From the NCBI RefSeq assembly GCF_001894805.1, contig NZ_BCWX01000002.1, positions 868,001 through 932,000 on the forward strand: 64,000 bases of DNA, in the 5' to 3' direction. Within the stretch, counting starts at the first letter, position 1. Each line of letters opens with the position of its first letter. Under the pieces are notes generated by a model. That model was not told the origin of the DNA. It saw only the letters and a program-made list of their open reading frames with translations, and made no database searches. A program made the position numbers and the translations under genes. Shown one piece after another: positions 1-8,289 of this stretch. This DNA comes from Rhodococcus globerulus NBRC 14531. Lineage in GTDB: Bacteria > Actinomycetota > Actinomycetes > Mycobacteriales > Mycobacteriaceae.

Positions 1-774
1 GCCGTCCATCAGCTCTGATGCTTGTTGGGCGAGCGGTGCAGCTGCAGCGAGTGCATCGCTGACTGGTGGTGCCGGAACCGGGATCGAACCGGCAAGGGAG
101 TTCATCGTGGCAGTGTGTGCGAGCATTTCCGAGCGGGTCGCATTTACTGCTGCGATGGCCGCCTGCATGTGTTCTGCCGCTGCCGCGAGCAGCATGGCCT
201 GCCCGGGCGGGGTCAACGCTATCGGCGCTGCCGCTACCACTGCCGAGGCAAATGATTGTGCGATGGTCGCCAATTGAGCGTTGCCACGCTGCACGGATTC
301 CGCCGCTGCAGCAGTGGTTTGGGAGATTGCATTCCCGCGATCGCTGAGCTCTGATCCGCTGCGTTGAGCTACCTCGTTGATCTGTGTAGCGGCCTGGTTA
401 CCTGCGCCGCTCCATGTTTGGCTCACTGAGGAAAGCCCCTGTGTGGACAGTCCGGCTGCCTTGTCGATGAGTGCACTGGCCGAACTGAGGACGTTGACCG
501 GATCAACACCACTGAAGACCCCCGAACCGAGGCTCTGCGCAAGCTGGATCAGCGGTGTGAACAGTTGGTCCACGCCGGGCAGGGACGGCAGTGAAATTCC
601 TTGCATGATCAGATCGGCGGCGCTCTGCGGGAGTTCCGGCGTGGGCGGCGCTATGAGGAAATCAGGAATCGCCGAGTTCTCGACGGGCTCGGGCAGTTCC
701 AGGCCGAGAACGGGTGCAAGCGCACTGCCCTGGAGAAACTCGAGAACCGTCGTAGGGTCGTCCGGAGTGCTCAT
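1..774 (-). CDS. ESX-associated EspA/PPE-like protein, N-terminal part (cut by window edge)
   Basis: The frame is open from ATG at 774 to the left edge, giving 258 residues and no stop, so the C-terminus lies outside the window. The N-terminal 110 residues are rich in Pro, Leu and Ser. A W-x-G motif (Trp121-Ser-Gly) lies in a Gln/Ala-rich, probably helical region, as in WXG100/EspA-type substrates of type VII (ESX) secretion. The rest is Ala-rich helix with no signal peptide. The start overlaps the stop of the EspC-like gene (stop TGA at 773-771), so the two are translationally coupled. The EspC-EspA pairing in M. tuberculosis supports a role as a secreted ESX substrate or partner, but the family assignment is inferred from composition, the WxG motif and the neighbour. 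Confidence 0.6.
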   Translation of the reverse strand, partial: MSTPDDPTTVLEFLQGSALAPVLGLELPEPVENSAIPDFLIAPPTPELPQSAADLIMQGISLPSLPGVDQLFTPLIQLAQSLGSGVFSGVDPVNVLSSASALIDKAAGLSTQGLSSVSQTWSGAGNQAATQINEVAQRSGSELSDRGNAISQTTAAAAESVQRGNAQLATIAQSFASAVVAAAPIALTPPGQAMLLAAAAEHMQAAIAAVNATRSEMLAHTATMNSLAGSIPVPAPPVSDALAAAAPLAQQASELMDG

Positions 775-1100
775 GCAAGGTCCCCGTTGGTGGCAGCGGT
801 ACGTCGGAGGTCGGCGGCGCCCGCCTGGTCGGTGCCGTCGTATGTGCTCGCGGCCGCACCGGCCGTCGCAGCAGTGCCGGCATAGTACGCGGCAAGTGCC
901 GCAACGTCTTTGGTGTGCGTCGCCTGTGCACGTGCGAAGGCTTCGAGGAACTCGAGTCCGACGGGCCCGACTGCCGGTGCTACGGCTGCGAGGTTGGCGT
1001 TCAGATCCATTACCGCGGCGTGGGCAACCTGACCGGCAGATTCTGCTGCTGTAGTGCCGTACGTGCGGATGTCGTCGGTGACGACAGAAAGCTCGCTCAT
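771..1100 (-). CDS. EspC-like ESX-1 secretion-associated small protein
   Basis: This is a 109-residue, Ala-rich, probably all-helical protein without a signal peptide. Size and pattern (early Tyr, G-L-E-F-L-E-A-F segment, C-terminal Ala/Thr/Asp tail) resemble EspC/DUF2580 proteins, small ESX-1 secretion-associated proteins of mycobacteria and relatives. Two adjacent ATGs occur (1103 and 1100). The second is preferred because the GGGGG ribosome site sits 5-6 bases before it. The gene overlaps the following EspA-like gene by 4 bases. It diverges from otsB, with about 100 bp between them. Function is inferred from family resemblance. Confidence 0.6.
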   Translation of the reverse strand: MSELSVVTDDIRTYGTTAAESAGQVAHAAVMDLNANLAAVAPAVGPVGLEFLEAFARAQATHTKDVAALAAYYAGTAATAGAAASTYDGTDQAGAADLRRTAATNGDLA

Positions 1101-1200
1101 CATTACCCCCGTAGTTGGTAAGCGTCTTCGCAGGACTCTAACGGAATGAATTGGTCGAGTGCATGTTCGTGTGTGCCGACACCTTTGAGAGACTGAACCC

Positions 1201-1995
1201 ATGAAAACTGCTTCGGACGTTATTGCCCGACTTGCGTCCGATCCCACCCGTTCCGGATTGGTGATGGACTTCGACGGGGTTCTCGCTCCGATAGTCGACG
1301 ATCCGGCCGCGAGCGCTCTCTTGCCGGGCGCCGCCGAGGTACTCGACGCGCTGTCACGTCATCTCGCAATGGTGGGCTTGCTTTCCGGTCGTCCCGTCTC
1401 TTTCCTTCGTGAGCGGGTGCCCGGCGAGAATGTTGTCCTCATGGGCTCGTACGGAGTCGAGACGTGGGTTGACGGGGAAATTCGAGTGTTGCCGGCCGTA
1501 GCGCAGTGGCAGCCGGCGGTTGCGGAGGCAGAGGCCGAACTACGGCGAATGATTGATGCCGCAGGCGTCCCAGGGATTCACGTCGAGGGAAAGGGGCTTG
1601 CCGTCGCTGTGCATTGGCGGCAGGCACGCGAGAGAGTTGCCGCTGCGGCGTTCGTGGAGCATGTGGTGCGTGAGGTCGCAGCGAAGACCGGGCTGCGCCG
1701 CGAGCCGGGCAAGCTCGTTGAGGAGTTGCGCGCTCCTGTAGACGAGGACAAGGGGACGGGATTGCAGCGGGCGATCCGGGCCGCTGGCGTCGATGCGGTG
1801 GCATACGCGGGTGACGACCGGGGTGACTTGCCGGCATTTGCGGCCGTGTTGGCGCTCGGCGGCGACGCATTGGTAGTCGGCGGCGTCGACATCGCGCCGG
1901 AAGTTGCCGCAGTCGACGGGGTTGCGTTCAGTGATCCGGAAGAGTTCTTGGTGTGGATGAAGGACCTGGCGACGGTTCTCGATGCACAAATTTGA
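1201..1995 (+). CDS. otsB: Trehalose-6-phosphate phosphatase
   Basis: This 264-residue HAD-superfamily phosphatase hydrolyses trehalose-6-phosphate to trehalose, the last step of the OtsA-OtsB pathway. In mycolic-acid bacteria trehalose is both an osmoprotectant and the carrier of trehalose mycolates. The catalytic motif M-D-F-D-G-V-L lies near residues 22-28. The second HAD motif is L-L-S-G-R-P near residue 60, and the acidic motif A-Y-A-G-D-D is near residue 203, followed by the E-E-F-L-V-W-M end typical of OtsB. Length fits single-domain OtsB. OtsA is not in the window. The gene diverges from the EspC-like gene. Confidence 0.85.
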   Translation: MKTASDVIARLASDPTRSGLVMDFDGVLAPIVDDPAASALLPGAAEVLDALSRHLAMVGLLSGRPVSFLRERVPGENVVLMGSYGVETWVDGEIRVLPAVAQWQPAVAEAEAELRRMIDAAGVPGIHVEGKGLAVAVHWRQARERVAAAAFVEHVVREVAAKTGLRREPGKLVEELRAPVDEDKGTGLQRAIRAAGVDAVAYAGDDRGDLPAFAAVLALGGDALVVGGVDIAPEVAAVDGVAFSDPEEFLVWMKDLATVLDAQI

Positions 1996-2163
1996 TAACA
2001 AGGCCGTGATTTCCGTGCGGCGAGTCACAAAAAGTCTGTGATGGTCGTCACGTAACGGATGGATAACGATCGGTATGGTTGAAGCTCGAATCAAACCTCC
2101 GACCTGCAATTTTCTGCCGATTTCGGGCGGGCTAATGATACGGGCGTGCCAAAAAATTGCTCC

Positions 2164-2179
2164 GTGACCTTTCCGTGAC
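2164..2179 (+). promoter_or_regulatory. MtrA-like direct repeat upstream of rpf
   Basis: Two GTGAC half-sites (2164-2168 and 2175-2179) are separated by six bases, matching the GTNAC-N5/6-GTNAC pattern known for the actinobacterial response regulator MtrA. MtrA controls cell-wall hydrolase genes, including rpf genes. A -10-like hexamer (TAGCGT) follows at about 2186. MtrA binding is inferred. Confidence 0.45.
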
Positions 2180-2254
2180 CATCGCCTAGCGTCGTTGGCA
2201 GTCCGAAACAGCCGGACAAACACCGGCCCGCAACTGCGTGCTTCTGCCCCGCGG

Positions 2255-2360
2255 GTCCGGTACTCCCCAAACCTTCGCGGGGCAGGAGTGAAACAGGCGA
2301 GTCGTTCGATACGGCACACATGTGCCAGGTCCGATGTCGTCCGCGGTAGCGGAGAGGATT
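2255..2360 (+). ncRNA. Structured rpf leader, possible divergent c-di-AMP riboswitch
   Basis: The leader holds a C4/G4 stem (2265-2268 with 2279-2282), a GGAGTGAAAC-like stretch at about 2284-2293, a perfect hairpin GGCACA/TGTGCC (2313-2326), and a small CCGC/GCGG hairpin (2341-2352) abutting the ribosome site. Long leaders with c-di-AMP-sensing ydaO-type riboswitches are established for actinobacterial rpf genes. The match here is partial: the strongly conserved GTCAGCTAAC block is not clearly present. The call is therefore tentative. Confidence 0.35.
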
Positions 2361-2366
2361 TACCTG

Positions 2367-2918
2367 ATGACCAGCATTACTTTCAAGCGCGCCCTCGGCG
2401 CAGTTGCAACAGCCGGCGCAGTAGTAGCCATCCCGCTCGCGATGAGCACCGGCACCGCCTCCGCAGCCGGCCACGACTGGTCCGGAGTCGCGAACTGCGA
2501 GTCTTCCGGAAACTGGGCAGCCAACACCGGAAACGGCTTCTACGGCGGCCTGCAGTTCACGCAGAGCACGTGGGAGGCATACGGCGGATCGGGCAACGCT
2601 GCCAACGCAAGCCAGTCCGAGCAGGTCCGCGTCGCCGAGAACGTTCTCGAAGGCCAGGGCGTCGGCGCATGGCCCGTGTGCGGCCAGTACCTGACCGGCG
2701 GAACCACTGCAGCCACCTACCAGGAGGCTTCTGCACCCGTCACGGCTGAGGCCAGCGTCGAATCCGCTCCTGTTGCCACTACCGGCGGCAACTACGTGAT
2801 CCAGGTCGGCGACACCTTGTCTTCGATCGCTTCAGCTCACGGCATCTCGCTCGACGCTCTTGCAGGTCAGGTCGCAAACATCAACCTGATCTTCCCCGGA
2901 CAGAGCCTGTCCGTCTAA
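2367..2918 (+). CDS. rpf: Resuscitation-promoting factor with LysM domain
   Basis: This 183-residue secreted muralytic enzyme cleaves peptidoglycan glycan strands and promotes growth of dormant actinobacteria. The start is ATG at 2367 behind GGAGAGG; the open frame reaches further upstream, but without initiation signals. A Sec signal peptide ends near A-S-A-A-G (residues 30-35). The Rpf lysozyme-like fold follows, with the catalytic-Glu motif N-C-E-S-S-G-N-W near residue 42 and the G-L-Q-F motif near residue 62. After a Thr/Ala/Val linker comes one LysM domain (about residues 135-183). Domain order resembles RpfE/Rpf2-type proteins. The leader carries a candidate MtrA site and a possible riboswitch, and a strong hairpin follows the gene. 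Confidence 0.93.
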   Translation: MTSITFKRALGAVATAGAVVAIPLAMSTGTASAAGHDWSGVANCESSGNWAANTGNGFYGGLQFTQSTWEAYGGSGNAANASQSEQVRVAENVLEGQGVGAWPVCGQYLTGGTTAATYQEASAPVTAEASVESAPVATTGGNYVIQVGDTLSSIASAHGISLDALAGQVANINLIFPGQSLSV

Positions 2919-2942
2919 CCACCCTTGTGGTTGAACACTTCT

Positions 2943-2978
2943 GAATGTGTCCGGAGCGATTGCGCTCCGGACACATTC
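2943..2978 (+). terminator. Perfect hairpin terminator after rpf
   Basis: A 16-bp perfect inverted repeat (2943-2958 with 2963-2978) has a 4-base loop and no long T-run, as is usual for high-G+C actinobacteria. It lies between the convergent rpf and CBS-protein genes and could end both transcripts. Confidence 0.8.
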
Positions 2979-3002
2979 GGCGTTTGTGCAGTTCGGATGT
3001 AT

Positions 3003-4436
3003 CTAGGGTTCGATATCCGGTAGCGCGGATGCTGATGCCTCGTACTCGAGTCGGCGTTGCACCCCGGCTACTTCTCTCACCGCATTGCCGAGCAGGCTGC
3101 GCGAGAGGGGAGTGAGGTCCGCGACCACGATCTCGTCGGTGGGCATCATGCCGGCGGCAAACTGATCCGTCTGGTGACGGACTCGGATCTGCTGGAGAAC
3201 CTCGAAAGACTCGATGAGCACCCGCGTGTCGTCGGCGGGGAGGAAACCGGTGTCGGCAGCAACCTTCAGGCGTTCGACGGTGGTGCTCGTACGTGCGCCT
3301 ACGGACGTGCCGGCCCAGCGTGCGATATTCACGATCGGTTGAACAGCTGTGGATTTCAGGTTGACGGTACCGGTACGGCGTGTCACCACGTCCCGCAACG
3401 AATGTAGTTTTGCCTTCTCGCCCACGGCTTCTCGAAGTAGTAGTCGCATGACGGCCGGGTTGAGGCGTAACTGATCCAAGGCTTCGGGCCTCGGATCGAG
3501 GGCAGGATCTCCGGCAACAACGCGGGCGTCTGCCAGCATCGACAGCATGACGAGGGCCTGGTCCTGATAGGGATTGGCTACCCACTTGCGTAAGGCGCGG
3601 CGCCACTGCGGGAGCGTACGTGCGAATCGTGCCTGAGTTGCGACTGCGTTCTGCGCGTCGCGAGGGAATCCACACCGGTCGAGAATCTCGTGGATCCGCT
3701 GCGCCGCATCCGCACCTTCGCGGTGCGACTCTCCGCCCCACACCAACGCGCTGTCGATGTCCGACGACGGCAGAGCCTCGCGCCGGGCCGCGCTGCCGAG
3801 TGACAGCCAGGCAAAGTCCGGGCGTTCGTCGCCGCCCACCACCAGTTCGATTGCGCGCCGCACCGTCACGTCGATCAAGACCGATAGCGTGCCACTGATA
3901 TCGATGGGTGAGACCCGTGCGTCGACCAGGCCGGTGACCAGCTCAGGTACAGCTCGGGCCGTGGCAATGAGTTCGACGTCGGTCTTGGCAGTCGCAAGGG
4001 CGGCGCGAAGTTCGAAGCCCTGATTTGTTGCCGACGTCAGAAGGTCGCTCAGTTCGAGCACCCCCAGAAGTTCGCCGGACGCCGTGACGACGGGAAGGTG
4101 GCGCAATCCGTGTTCGAGCATGTCCGTGACAGCGTCGGCTCCGAGTCGATCCGGATCCACCGTCACGGCAGACGGCGTCATCACCGTGGAGACCGGGCGA
4201 GCGCTGTCGATTCCTCCGACAACAACTCGGCTGCGCAGATCGCCCTCCGTGAAGATTCCGTAAGTGCTTGCATCTGTGGGAATTACGACGGCTCGACGCC
4301 CGGCTTCGGTCATCAGTACAGCGGCATCGCGGATGGAGGATTCCCCGGAACATACAATTGCCGGTCCCCGCAACAGATCTCGTACCGCACGCATGGCTGG
4401 GTTCGGTACCGAGATTCGCGCGGTGTAGCCCGTCAT
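3003..4436 (-). CDS. CBS-domain protein with DUF294 nucleotidyltransferase-like domain
   Basis: The protein has 477 residues. Residues about 15-140 form a tandem CBS pair (F-T-E-G-D-L-R and L-E-L-S-D-L-L motifs), which usually senses adenine nucleotides. A DUF294-type nucleotidyltransferase-like domain follows at about 160-300, with the signature G-S-A-A-R-R-E and S-S-D-I-D-S-A carrying the metal-binding aspartates. A helical DUF294 C-terminal domain ends the protein. The architecture matches putative signal-transduction proteins related to GlnD-type transferases. Substrate and target are unknown. It ends just past the rpf terminator on the opposite strand. Confidence 0.8.
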   Translation of the reverse strand: MTGYTARISVPNPAMRAVRDLLRGPAIVCSGESSIRDAAVLMTEAGRRAVVIPTDASTYGIFTEGDLRSRVVVGGIDSARPVSTVMTPSAVTVDPDRLGADAVTDMLEHGLRHLPVVTASGELLGVLELSDLLTSATNQGFELRAALATAKTDVELIATARAVPELVTGLVDARVSPIDISGTLSVLIDVTVRRAIELVVGGDERPDFAWLSLGSAARREALPSSDIDSALVWGGESHREGADAAQRIHEILDRCGFPRDAQNAVATQARFARTLPQWRRALRKWVANPYQDQALVMLSMLADARVVAGDPALDPRPEALDQLRLNPAVMRLLLREAVGEKAKLHSLRDVVTRRTGTVNLKSTAVQPIVNIARWAGTSVGARTSTTVERLKVAADTGFLPADDTRVLIESFEVLQQIRVRHQTDQFAAGMMPTDEIVVADLTPLSRSLLGNAVREVAGVQRRLEYEASASALPDIEP

Positions 4437-4486
4437 GGCTCCATTGTCGCAGGCATGTCCGATTGATCGTCATGTCGGTCGCGGCG

Positions 4487-5380
4487 TCACAGGCCGCCAA
4501 GGCGTGCGAGCGCGTCGAGCGCGACGTCGGTAGTGCGCCACAGTGCGTCGATCTCCTGTTCGGTGCCGGCCTTCGTATACGGGTTCTGTAGTGCAAAACC
4601 GTTGGTCAACGTGATCGTGTTGTATCCACTGTCGGCGGCCCTGAGCAGAAGCTGGGACGGTTCGGAGTTTCCGGTCAGCCGATCGAGCCCCTCACCGACG
4701 AAGTAGAACCGCCACAGTGGGCCCAAGTCGGCGCCGTATTCGGCTTTGGTGTCGGAAACTATCGAACCGCCTTTTGTCGCGATGGAATCGACGATCTTGT
4801 AGAAATCGGGGATATCGACGGGCTGGGTGGTAGCGGTGGCCACGGTGTAGGCGAGATCGACTGTGAGGTGTGCGTTGTAGCCTGCCATGGCGACGCGCGC
4901 GGGACTGATGTCGCATTGGCGCGTCAACAAGTAATAGTTGCTCCATGCGGGATCGGTAGGAGCGCCGGTGAATTCGGCGTGGATATTGGTCAGATAGCGG
5001 CGCAATAGTTCGTAACTGACTGAATTTGACCAGGATCTGTTGGTGAATGCGGCCGGATCGCGCTGCAGGGGCATGACCGCCTCATGTTCGACGGCATCGA
5101 GACCGATCGAGAAGAGTCCGCGCCAATCATGATGTGATACAAGGATTGTGGTGATTTGGTGATGCCGCTCGACTGCGGACTCCAAGCGTTCGAGGCCTTC
5201 TCCGTGCAGCGTCGATACGTCGCTGAGGTACGCAATTCTTTCGACCTCGCCGGCAGTCAGTGGAGTTCCGCAGGCTATGGATAGATTCTTGCCCGGATCC
5301 GCAGCTACGGATCCGGGCAAGAGTAGAGCGAATGTGAAACTCAGTGCGATCGCTGTGGTCACGATTCGGCTCGATTTCAT
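4487..5380 (-). CDS. Secreted DUF5995-type protein
   Basis: The start chosen here (5380) begins M-K-S-S-R-I and is followed at once by a hydrophobic signal peptide ending near S-V-A-A-D. An upstream in-frame ATG at 5407 would add nine residues. Neither start has a strong ribosome site. The mature part contains N-Y-Y-L-L and a H-L-T-V-D-L-A motif typical of DUF5995 proteins, a helical family of unknown function in actinobacteria. The protein is predicted to be exported. It lies about 50 bp past the CBS gene and could share its transcript. No enzymatic function can be assigned. Confidence 0.7.
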   Translation of the reverse strand: MKSSRIVTTAIALSFTFALLLPGSVAADPGKNLSIACGTPLTAGEVERIAYLSDVSTLHGEGLERLESAVERHHQITTILVSHHDWRGLFSIGLDAVEHEAVMPLQRDPAAFTNRSWSNSVSYELLRRYLTNIHAEFTGAPTDPAWSNYYLLTRQCDISPARVAMAGYNAHLTVDLAYTVATATTQPVDIPDFYKIVDSIATKGGSIVSDTKAEYGADLGPLWRFYFVGEGLDRLTGNSEPSQLLLRAADSGYNTITLTNGFALQNPYTKAGTEQEIDALWRTTDVALDALARLGGL

Positions 5381-5441
5381 CGGCTCACAGTAGTTGAACC
5401 GATTCATGATTGCCGGGTTGGCAATCAGCTCAGAACTGCAG

Positions 5442-5807
5442 TCAGCTCAGAACTGCGTCGGCTTCGATCTCGATGAGTAGAGCGGGGTCGATCAACGAGC
5501 TGACCTCGAGGATTGTCGTAGCCGGACGGATGTCGCCGAATACTTCACCGTGAGCGAGTGCGGCCTGCTCCCACTGCGACATGTCGCGCAGGTACATGCG
5601 GGTGCGGATGACATCGCCGAGCGAAGCGCCGGCTTCTTCGAGTGCGGCCTTGATGGTGTCGAGGGCGGCACGGGTCTGATCGTTCAGGGTTTCGCCGGGG
5701 GCGGTGGTGCCTGAAACCGCAACCTGATTGCCGATGCGGACGGCGCGGGAGTAACCGATCTTCGGCTCCCATTCGGAACCGGACGAGATGTTGATTCTGT
5801 TGGACAT
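5442..5807 (-). CDS. RidA/YjgF family enamine/imine deaminase
   Basis: This 121-residue protein belongs to the YjgF/YER057c/UK114 superfamily, whose RidA members hydrolyse reactive enamines and imines released by PLP enzymes. Visible family marks are the N-terminal S-S-G-S-E-W-E, G-N-Q-V-A-V-S-G, the central helix, and I-R-T-R-M-Y-L with the conserved Arg, followed by R-P-A-T-T. The open frame continues far upstream, but the start at 5807 (M-S-N-R-I) fits family length. It diverges from the radical SAM gene, so their promoters sit in the 100 bp between them. Confidence 0.85.
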   Translation of the reverse strand: MSNRINISSGSEWEPKIGYSRAVRIGNQVAVSGTTAPGETLNDQTRAALDTIKAALEEAGASLGDVIRTRMYLRDMSQWEQAALAHGEVFGDIRPATTILEVSSLIDPALLIEIEADAVLS

Positions 5808-5881
5808 GGCGTTGATTCTGCCAACAACTGATCGACCGTGGTGAAGCACGGGTCGCTTCCACGGTTCATCTTGACATAGCA

Positions 5882-5897
5882 TAGAACAAGTGTTCGA
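5882..5897 (+). promoter_or_regulatory. LexA-type SOS box
   Basis: The 16-mer TAGAACAAGTGTTCGA matches 11 of the 12 defined positions of the actinobacterial SOS box TCGAAC-N4-GTTCGA. It ends nine bases before the radical SAM start, a position suited to repression. From memory, the M. tuberculosis orthologue Rv2578c is listed in the LexA regulon, which supports the call. Confidence 0.7.
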
Positions 5898-5906
5898 CTT
5901 GGGGTT

Positions 5907-6929
5907 ATGAGGTGGTCGGGTCAGGCATTGGATGCAGACGACGGAGCGTTGCCCGGGCTCGAGCGAGCCGGGTTGGTCCGCTCGGTGCAGACGCCTGAGT
6001 TCGAGGGCATCACGTTCCATGAGGTGCTGTGTAAGAGTGCGCTCAACAAGATGCCGGAAGCATCGACGTTGCCATTCAACTACACGGTCAATGCGTTTCG
6101 CGGTTGTTCCCATGCGTGCCGGTACTGCTTCGCGCGGCCGAGCCATGAGTACCTCGACCTCGACGCCGGCCGGGACTTTGATTCGCAAGTTGTCGTGAAG
6201 ACCAACGTTGCGGCGGTTCTGCGCAAGGAATTAGCGCGAAAGTCATGGAAGCGTGAGCCCGTAGCGCTGGGCACCAACACCGATCCGTATCAGCGGGCCG
6301 AAGGCCGATACCGATTGATGCCCGGCATCATTCGAGCGATGACAGAATCCGGTACGCCCTTTTCGATCCTTACGAAAGGGACTTTGCTGCGCCGAGATCT
6401 GCCGTTGCTCAAAATGGCTGCCACCCAGGTCGATGTCGGTATCGGAGTGTCGCTGGCGATCAACGATCCCGTCTTACAGAAGCAGATCGAACCTGGCACA
6501 CCATCGCCGCGCGCTCGACTGGAGATGATCCGGGCAATCACCGACGCCGGATTCTCGTGCAACGTGATGGTCGCGCCGGTCATCCCGTTCCTCACAGATT
6601 CGAGCCAGCACCTCGACGAACTGTTTGCCGCACTCGCCGACGCCGGTGCCACCGGCGTGACGGTCTTTCCGATGCACCTTCGCGGCAGTACGCGCGGATG
6701 GTTCCTGAACTGGCTGGCGCAAGAGCATCCCGCGCTGATCCGCCGGTATCGCGAACTTTACGGACGCGGTGCCTACGTCACGCCGGAGTACAAGAGTTGG
6801 CTCAAGAAGCGCGTCGAACCGCTGGTGGAGCGTCATGGATTGGCGGGACCCTCGCAGCATCGTGAGCTCGAGAGACCGCGGGTTGAACGCGAATTGGTCG
6901 GTGCCGGAGCGGCATTGACGCTTTTCTGA
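5907..6929 (+). CDS. Rv2578c-type radical SAM protein
   Basis: This 340-residue radical SAM enzyme has the cluster-binding motif C-S-H-A-C-R-Y-C-F (CX3CX2C) near residue 70, preceded by an N-P-Y-x-G-like stretch (N-A-F-R-G). Downstream sit the G-T-N-T-D-P-Y-Q and I-L-T-K-G-T motifs of the spore-photoproduct-lyase-like branch. The order and length match the Rv2578c family conserved in actinobacteria. The substrate is unknown. An SOS box immediately upstream suggests induction by DNA damage, so a repair-linked role is plausible but unproven. It is followed, 24 bp later, by a hypothetical gene that may be cotranscribed. Confidence 0.85.
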   Translation: MRWSGQALDADDGALPGLERAGLVRSVQTPEFEGITFHEVLCKSALNKMPEASTLPFNYTVNAFRGCSHACRYCFARPSHEYLDLDAGRDFDSQVVVKTNVAAVLRKELARKSWKREPVALGTNTDPYQRAEGRYRLMPGIIRAMTESGTPFSILTKGTLLRRDLPLLKMAATQVDVGIGVSLAINDPVLQKQIEPGTPSPRARLEMIRAITDAGFSCNVMVAPVIPFLTDSSQHLDELFAALADAGATGVTVFPMHLRGSTRGWFLNWLAQEHPALIRRYRELYGRGAYVTPEYKSWLKKRVEPLVERHGLAGPSQHRELERPRVERELVGAGAALTLF

Positions 6930-6953
6930 GAACGCTGCTTGGTACGGTCAGGC

Positions 6954-7580
6954 ATGAACACTCCGGTGGTGATCGACTGGTTACGGTTTCGGTGGTTTGT
7001 GCCGCCGAAGTTGGGAGAAACCATCCGTTGGGGATTGTCGTGGAACCCTGACAGTCCGCGGAGGTGGGCTGCGTTGGAGCCGACCTGGTCGTGTGTCGTG
7101 GACGTTCGCCGAAGTTCGAATCCGATAGTGCGGCGGTTGACTGCAGACCCGGATATTGATGTGGTACAACAACCTTCGATCGGCGGTGTGGGCAATCTGC
7201 AGTTCACGTTCAACGCTGATCTACCGATTCCGTCGCAGATCGAGGTGTCCGGTGCGCTGCATCTACGTGCGGGCACGATGCGGAAGAATTCGAATGCGTC
7301 GCAGGCCTGGCGGGATTTCGACGCGGACGCCGTTACTTCAGGAGTTGTTCGTGGACTTCGACTAGTGTCCATCGTTTCGGATATGCAGCCTGATCTGCGG
7401 CAACCGCACGGTTCGCGCTGGGGGTGGGCATCGATGCAGTTCGTTTCCGGGACCGAACAGTTCTACGAGTTGGCGCACCCGCCGCAGGGATTGCGTTCCT
7501 ATCAACTAACCGACCGGGAGTGGGGGCCACGCCGGGAGGATTTCTTGGTGGTCGACCTCGAGACGGATGAGATCGCGTAG
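6954..7580 (+). CDS. Hypothetical protein after the radical SAM gene
   Basis: The protein has 208 residues from ATG at 6954; an in-frame TTG at 6939 is less likely. It is soluble, with many Trp and Arg residues (W-L-R-F-R-W-F-V near the start, R-W-G-W-A-S-M near residue 155). There is no signal peptide, membrane segment or cofactor motif that I recognise. It starts 24 bp after the radical SAM stop in the same direction, so it may belong to the same SOS-controlled transcript. No family is recognised. Confidence 0.65.
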   Translation: MNTPVVIDWLRFRWFVPPKLGETIRWGLSWNPDSPRRWAALEPTWSCVVDVRRSSNPIVRRLTADPDIDVVQQPSIGGVGNLQFTFNADLPIPSQIEVSGALHLRAGTMRKNSNASQAWRDFDADAVTSGVVRGLRLVSIVSDMQPDLRQPHGSRWGWASMQFVSGTEQFYELAHPPQGLRSYQLTDREWGPRREDFLVVDLETDEIA

Positions 7581-7661
7581 CCCGGAAAATACGTTGCGCG
7601 AGGTAACGATCGTGAGTAGCGTCGGTTCGGCCTGATTCAACTGTCGAAATGGAGTTCCACC

Positions 7662-8147
7662 GTGCTGCCGCTCACCGAACGCGAAATTCGCGCGTCGTTC
7701 GTGAATTGTTCGAAAGGTGACGCAAAACGGTTGCCGGTGCCACGGGATCTCGAGAAGCGGCCATGGCAAGACCTGGATTTCTTCGGGTGGAATGATCCGA
7801 CCATGCCCGGGCGGGGATATCTGGTGATCCCGCAGGGCGACGAGTTAGTCGGTATCGCCCTCCGATACCAAACCGGCAAATCAGGACGCGCACAAATGTG
7901 CACCATTTGCCTTACGACGCATGGCAGCGGGGGAGTGTCACTGCTGACCGCCGCCAAGATCGGTGAGGCCGGCCGACGCGGCGACACCATTGGCACCTAT
8001 ATGTGTACTGACCTGGCCTGTCCGCTGTATGCGCGCAACAAGCGGCGGCCGTCGGCAGGCAACCGGTATCAGGAAAATCTCACCGAGCAGGAGAAGGCTG
8101 ACCGCGTGGTTACGAACATCGCGGCGTTTGTGGCCATGTTGCGGTAG
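7662..8147 (+). CDS. FBP-domain (EF-G-binding-type treble-clef zinc finger) protein
   Basis: The protein has 161 residues from GTG at 7662, seven bases after GGAG. The C-terminal two thirds carry a zinc-finger-like set, C-T-I-C around residue 73 and a later C-T-D-L-A-C at about 113-118, followed by P-L-Y-A-R-N-K. This pattern fits the FBP domain, the treble-clef zinc finger shared with the C-terminus of elongation factor G-binding protein FusB. FusB proteins release EF-G from fusidic-acid-stalled ribosomes. In actinobacterial FBP proteins the function is unproven. Confidence 0.75.
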   Translation: MLPLTEREIRASFVNCSKGDAKRLPVPRDLEKRPWQDLDFFGWNDPTMPGRGYLVIPQGDELVGIALRYQTGKSGRAQMCTICLTTHGSGGVSLLTAAKIGEAGRRGDTIGTYMCTDLACPLYARNKRRPSAGNRYQENLTEQEKADRVVTNIAAFVAMLR

Positions 8148-8289
8148 TAGATGCGTCGGAGCTAACACGTCTTGCAAACAGTGAGCACACATTTCAGCGT
8201 GCCGGAAGCCGTGCCAGCTTGACGAAACCACTGTCAGCTTCCCCGCGGAAATCGGCGAGAACGGGCGCGGACGTGGCACGATCAAACCT

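Noticed and set aside
66-120. tRNA-like stretch with GGATCGAACC
   Set aside because: It lies inside the EspA-like coding frame and has no cloverleaf stems.
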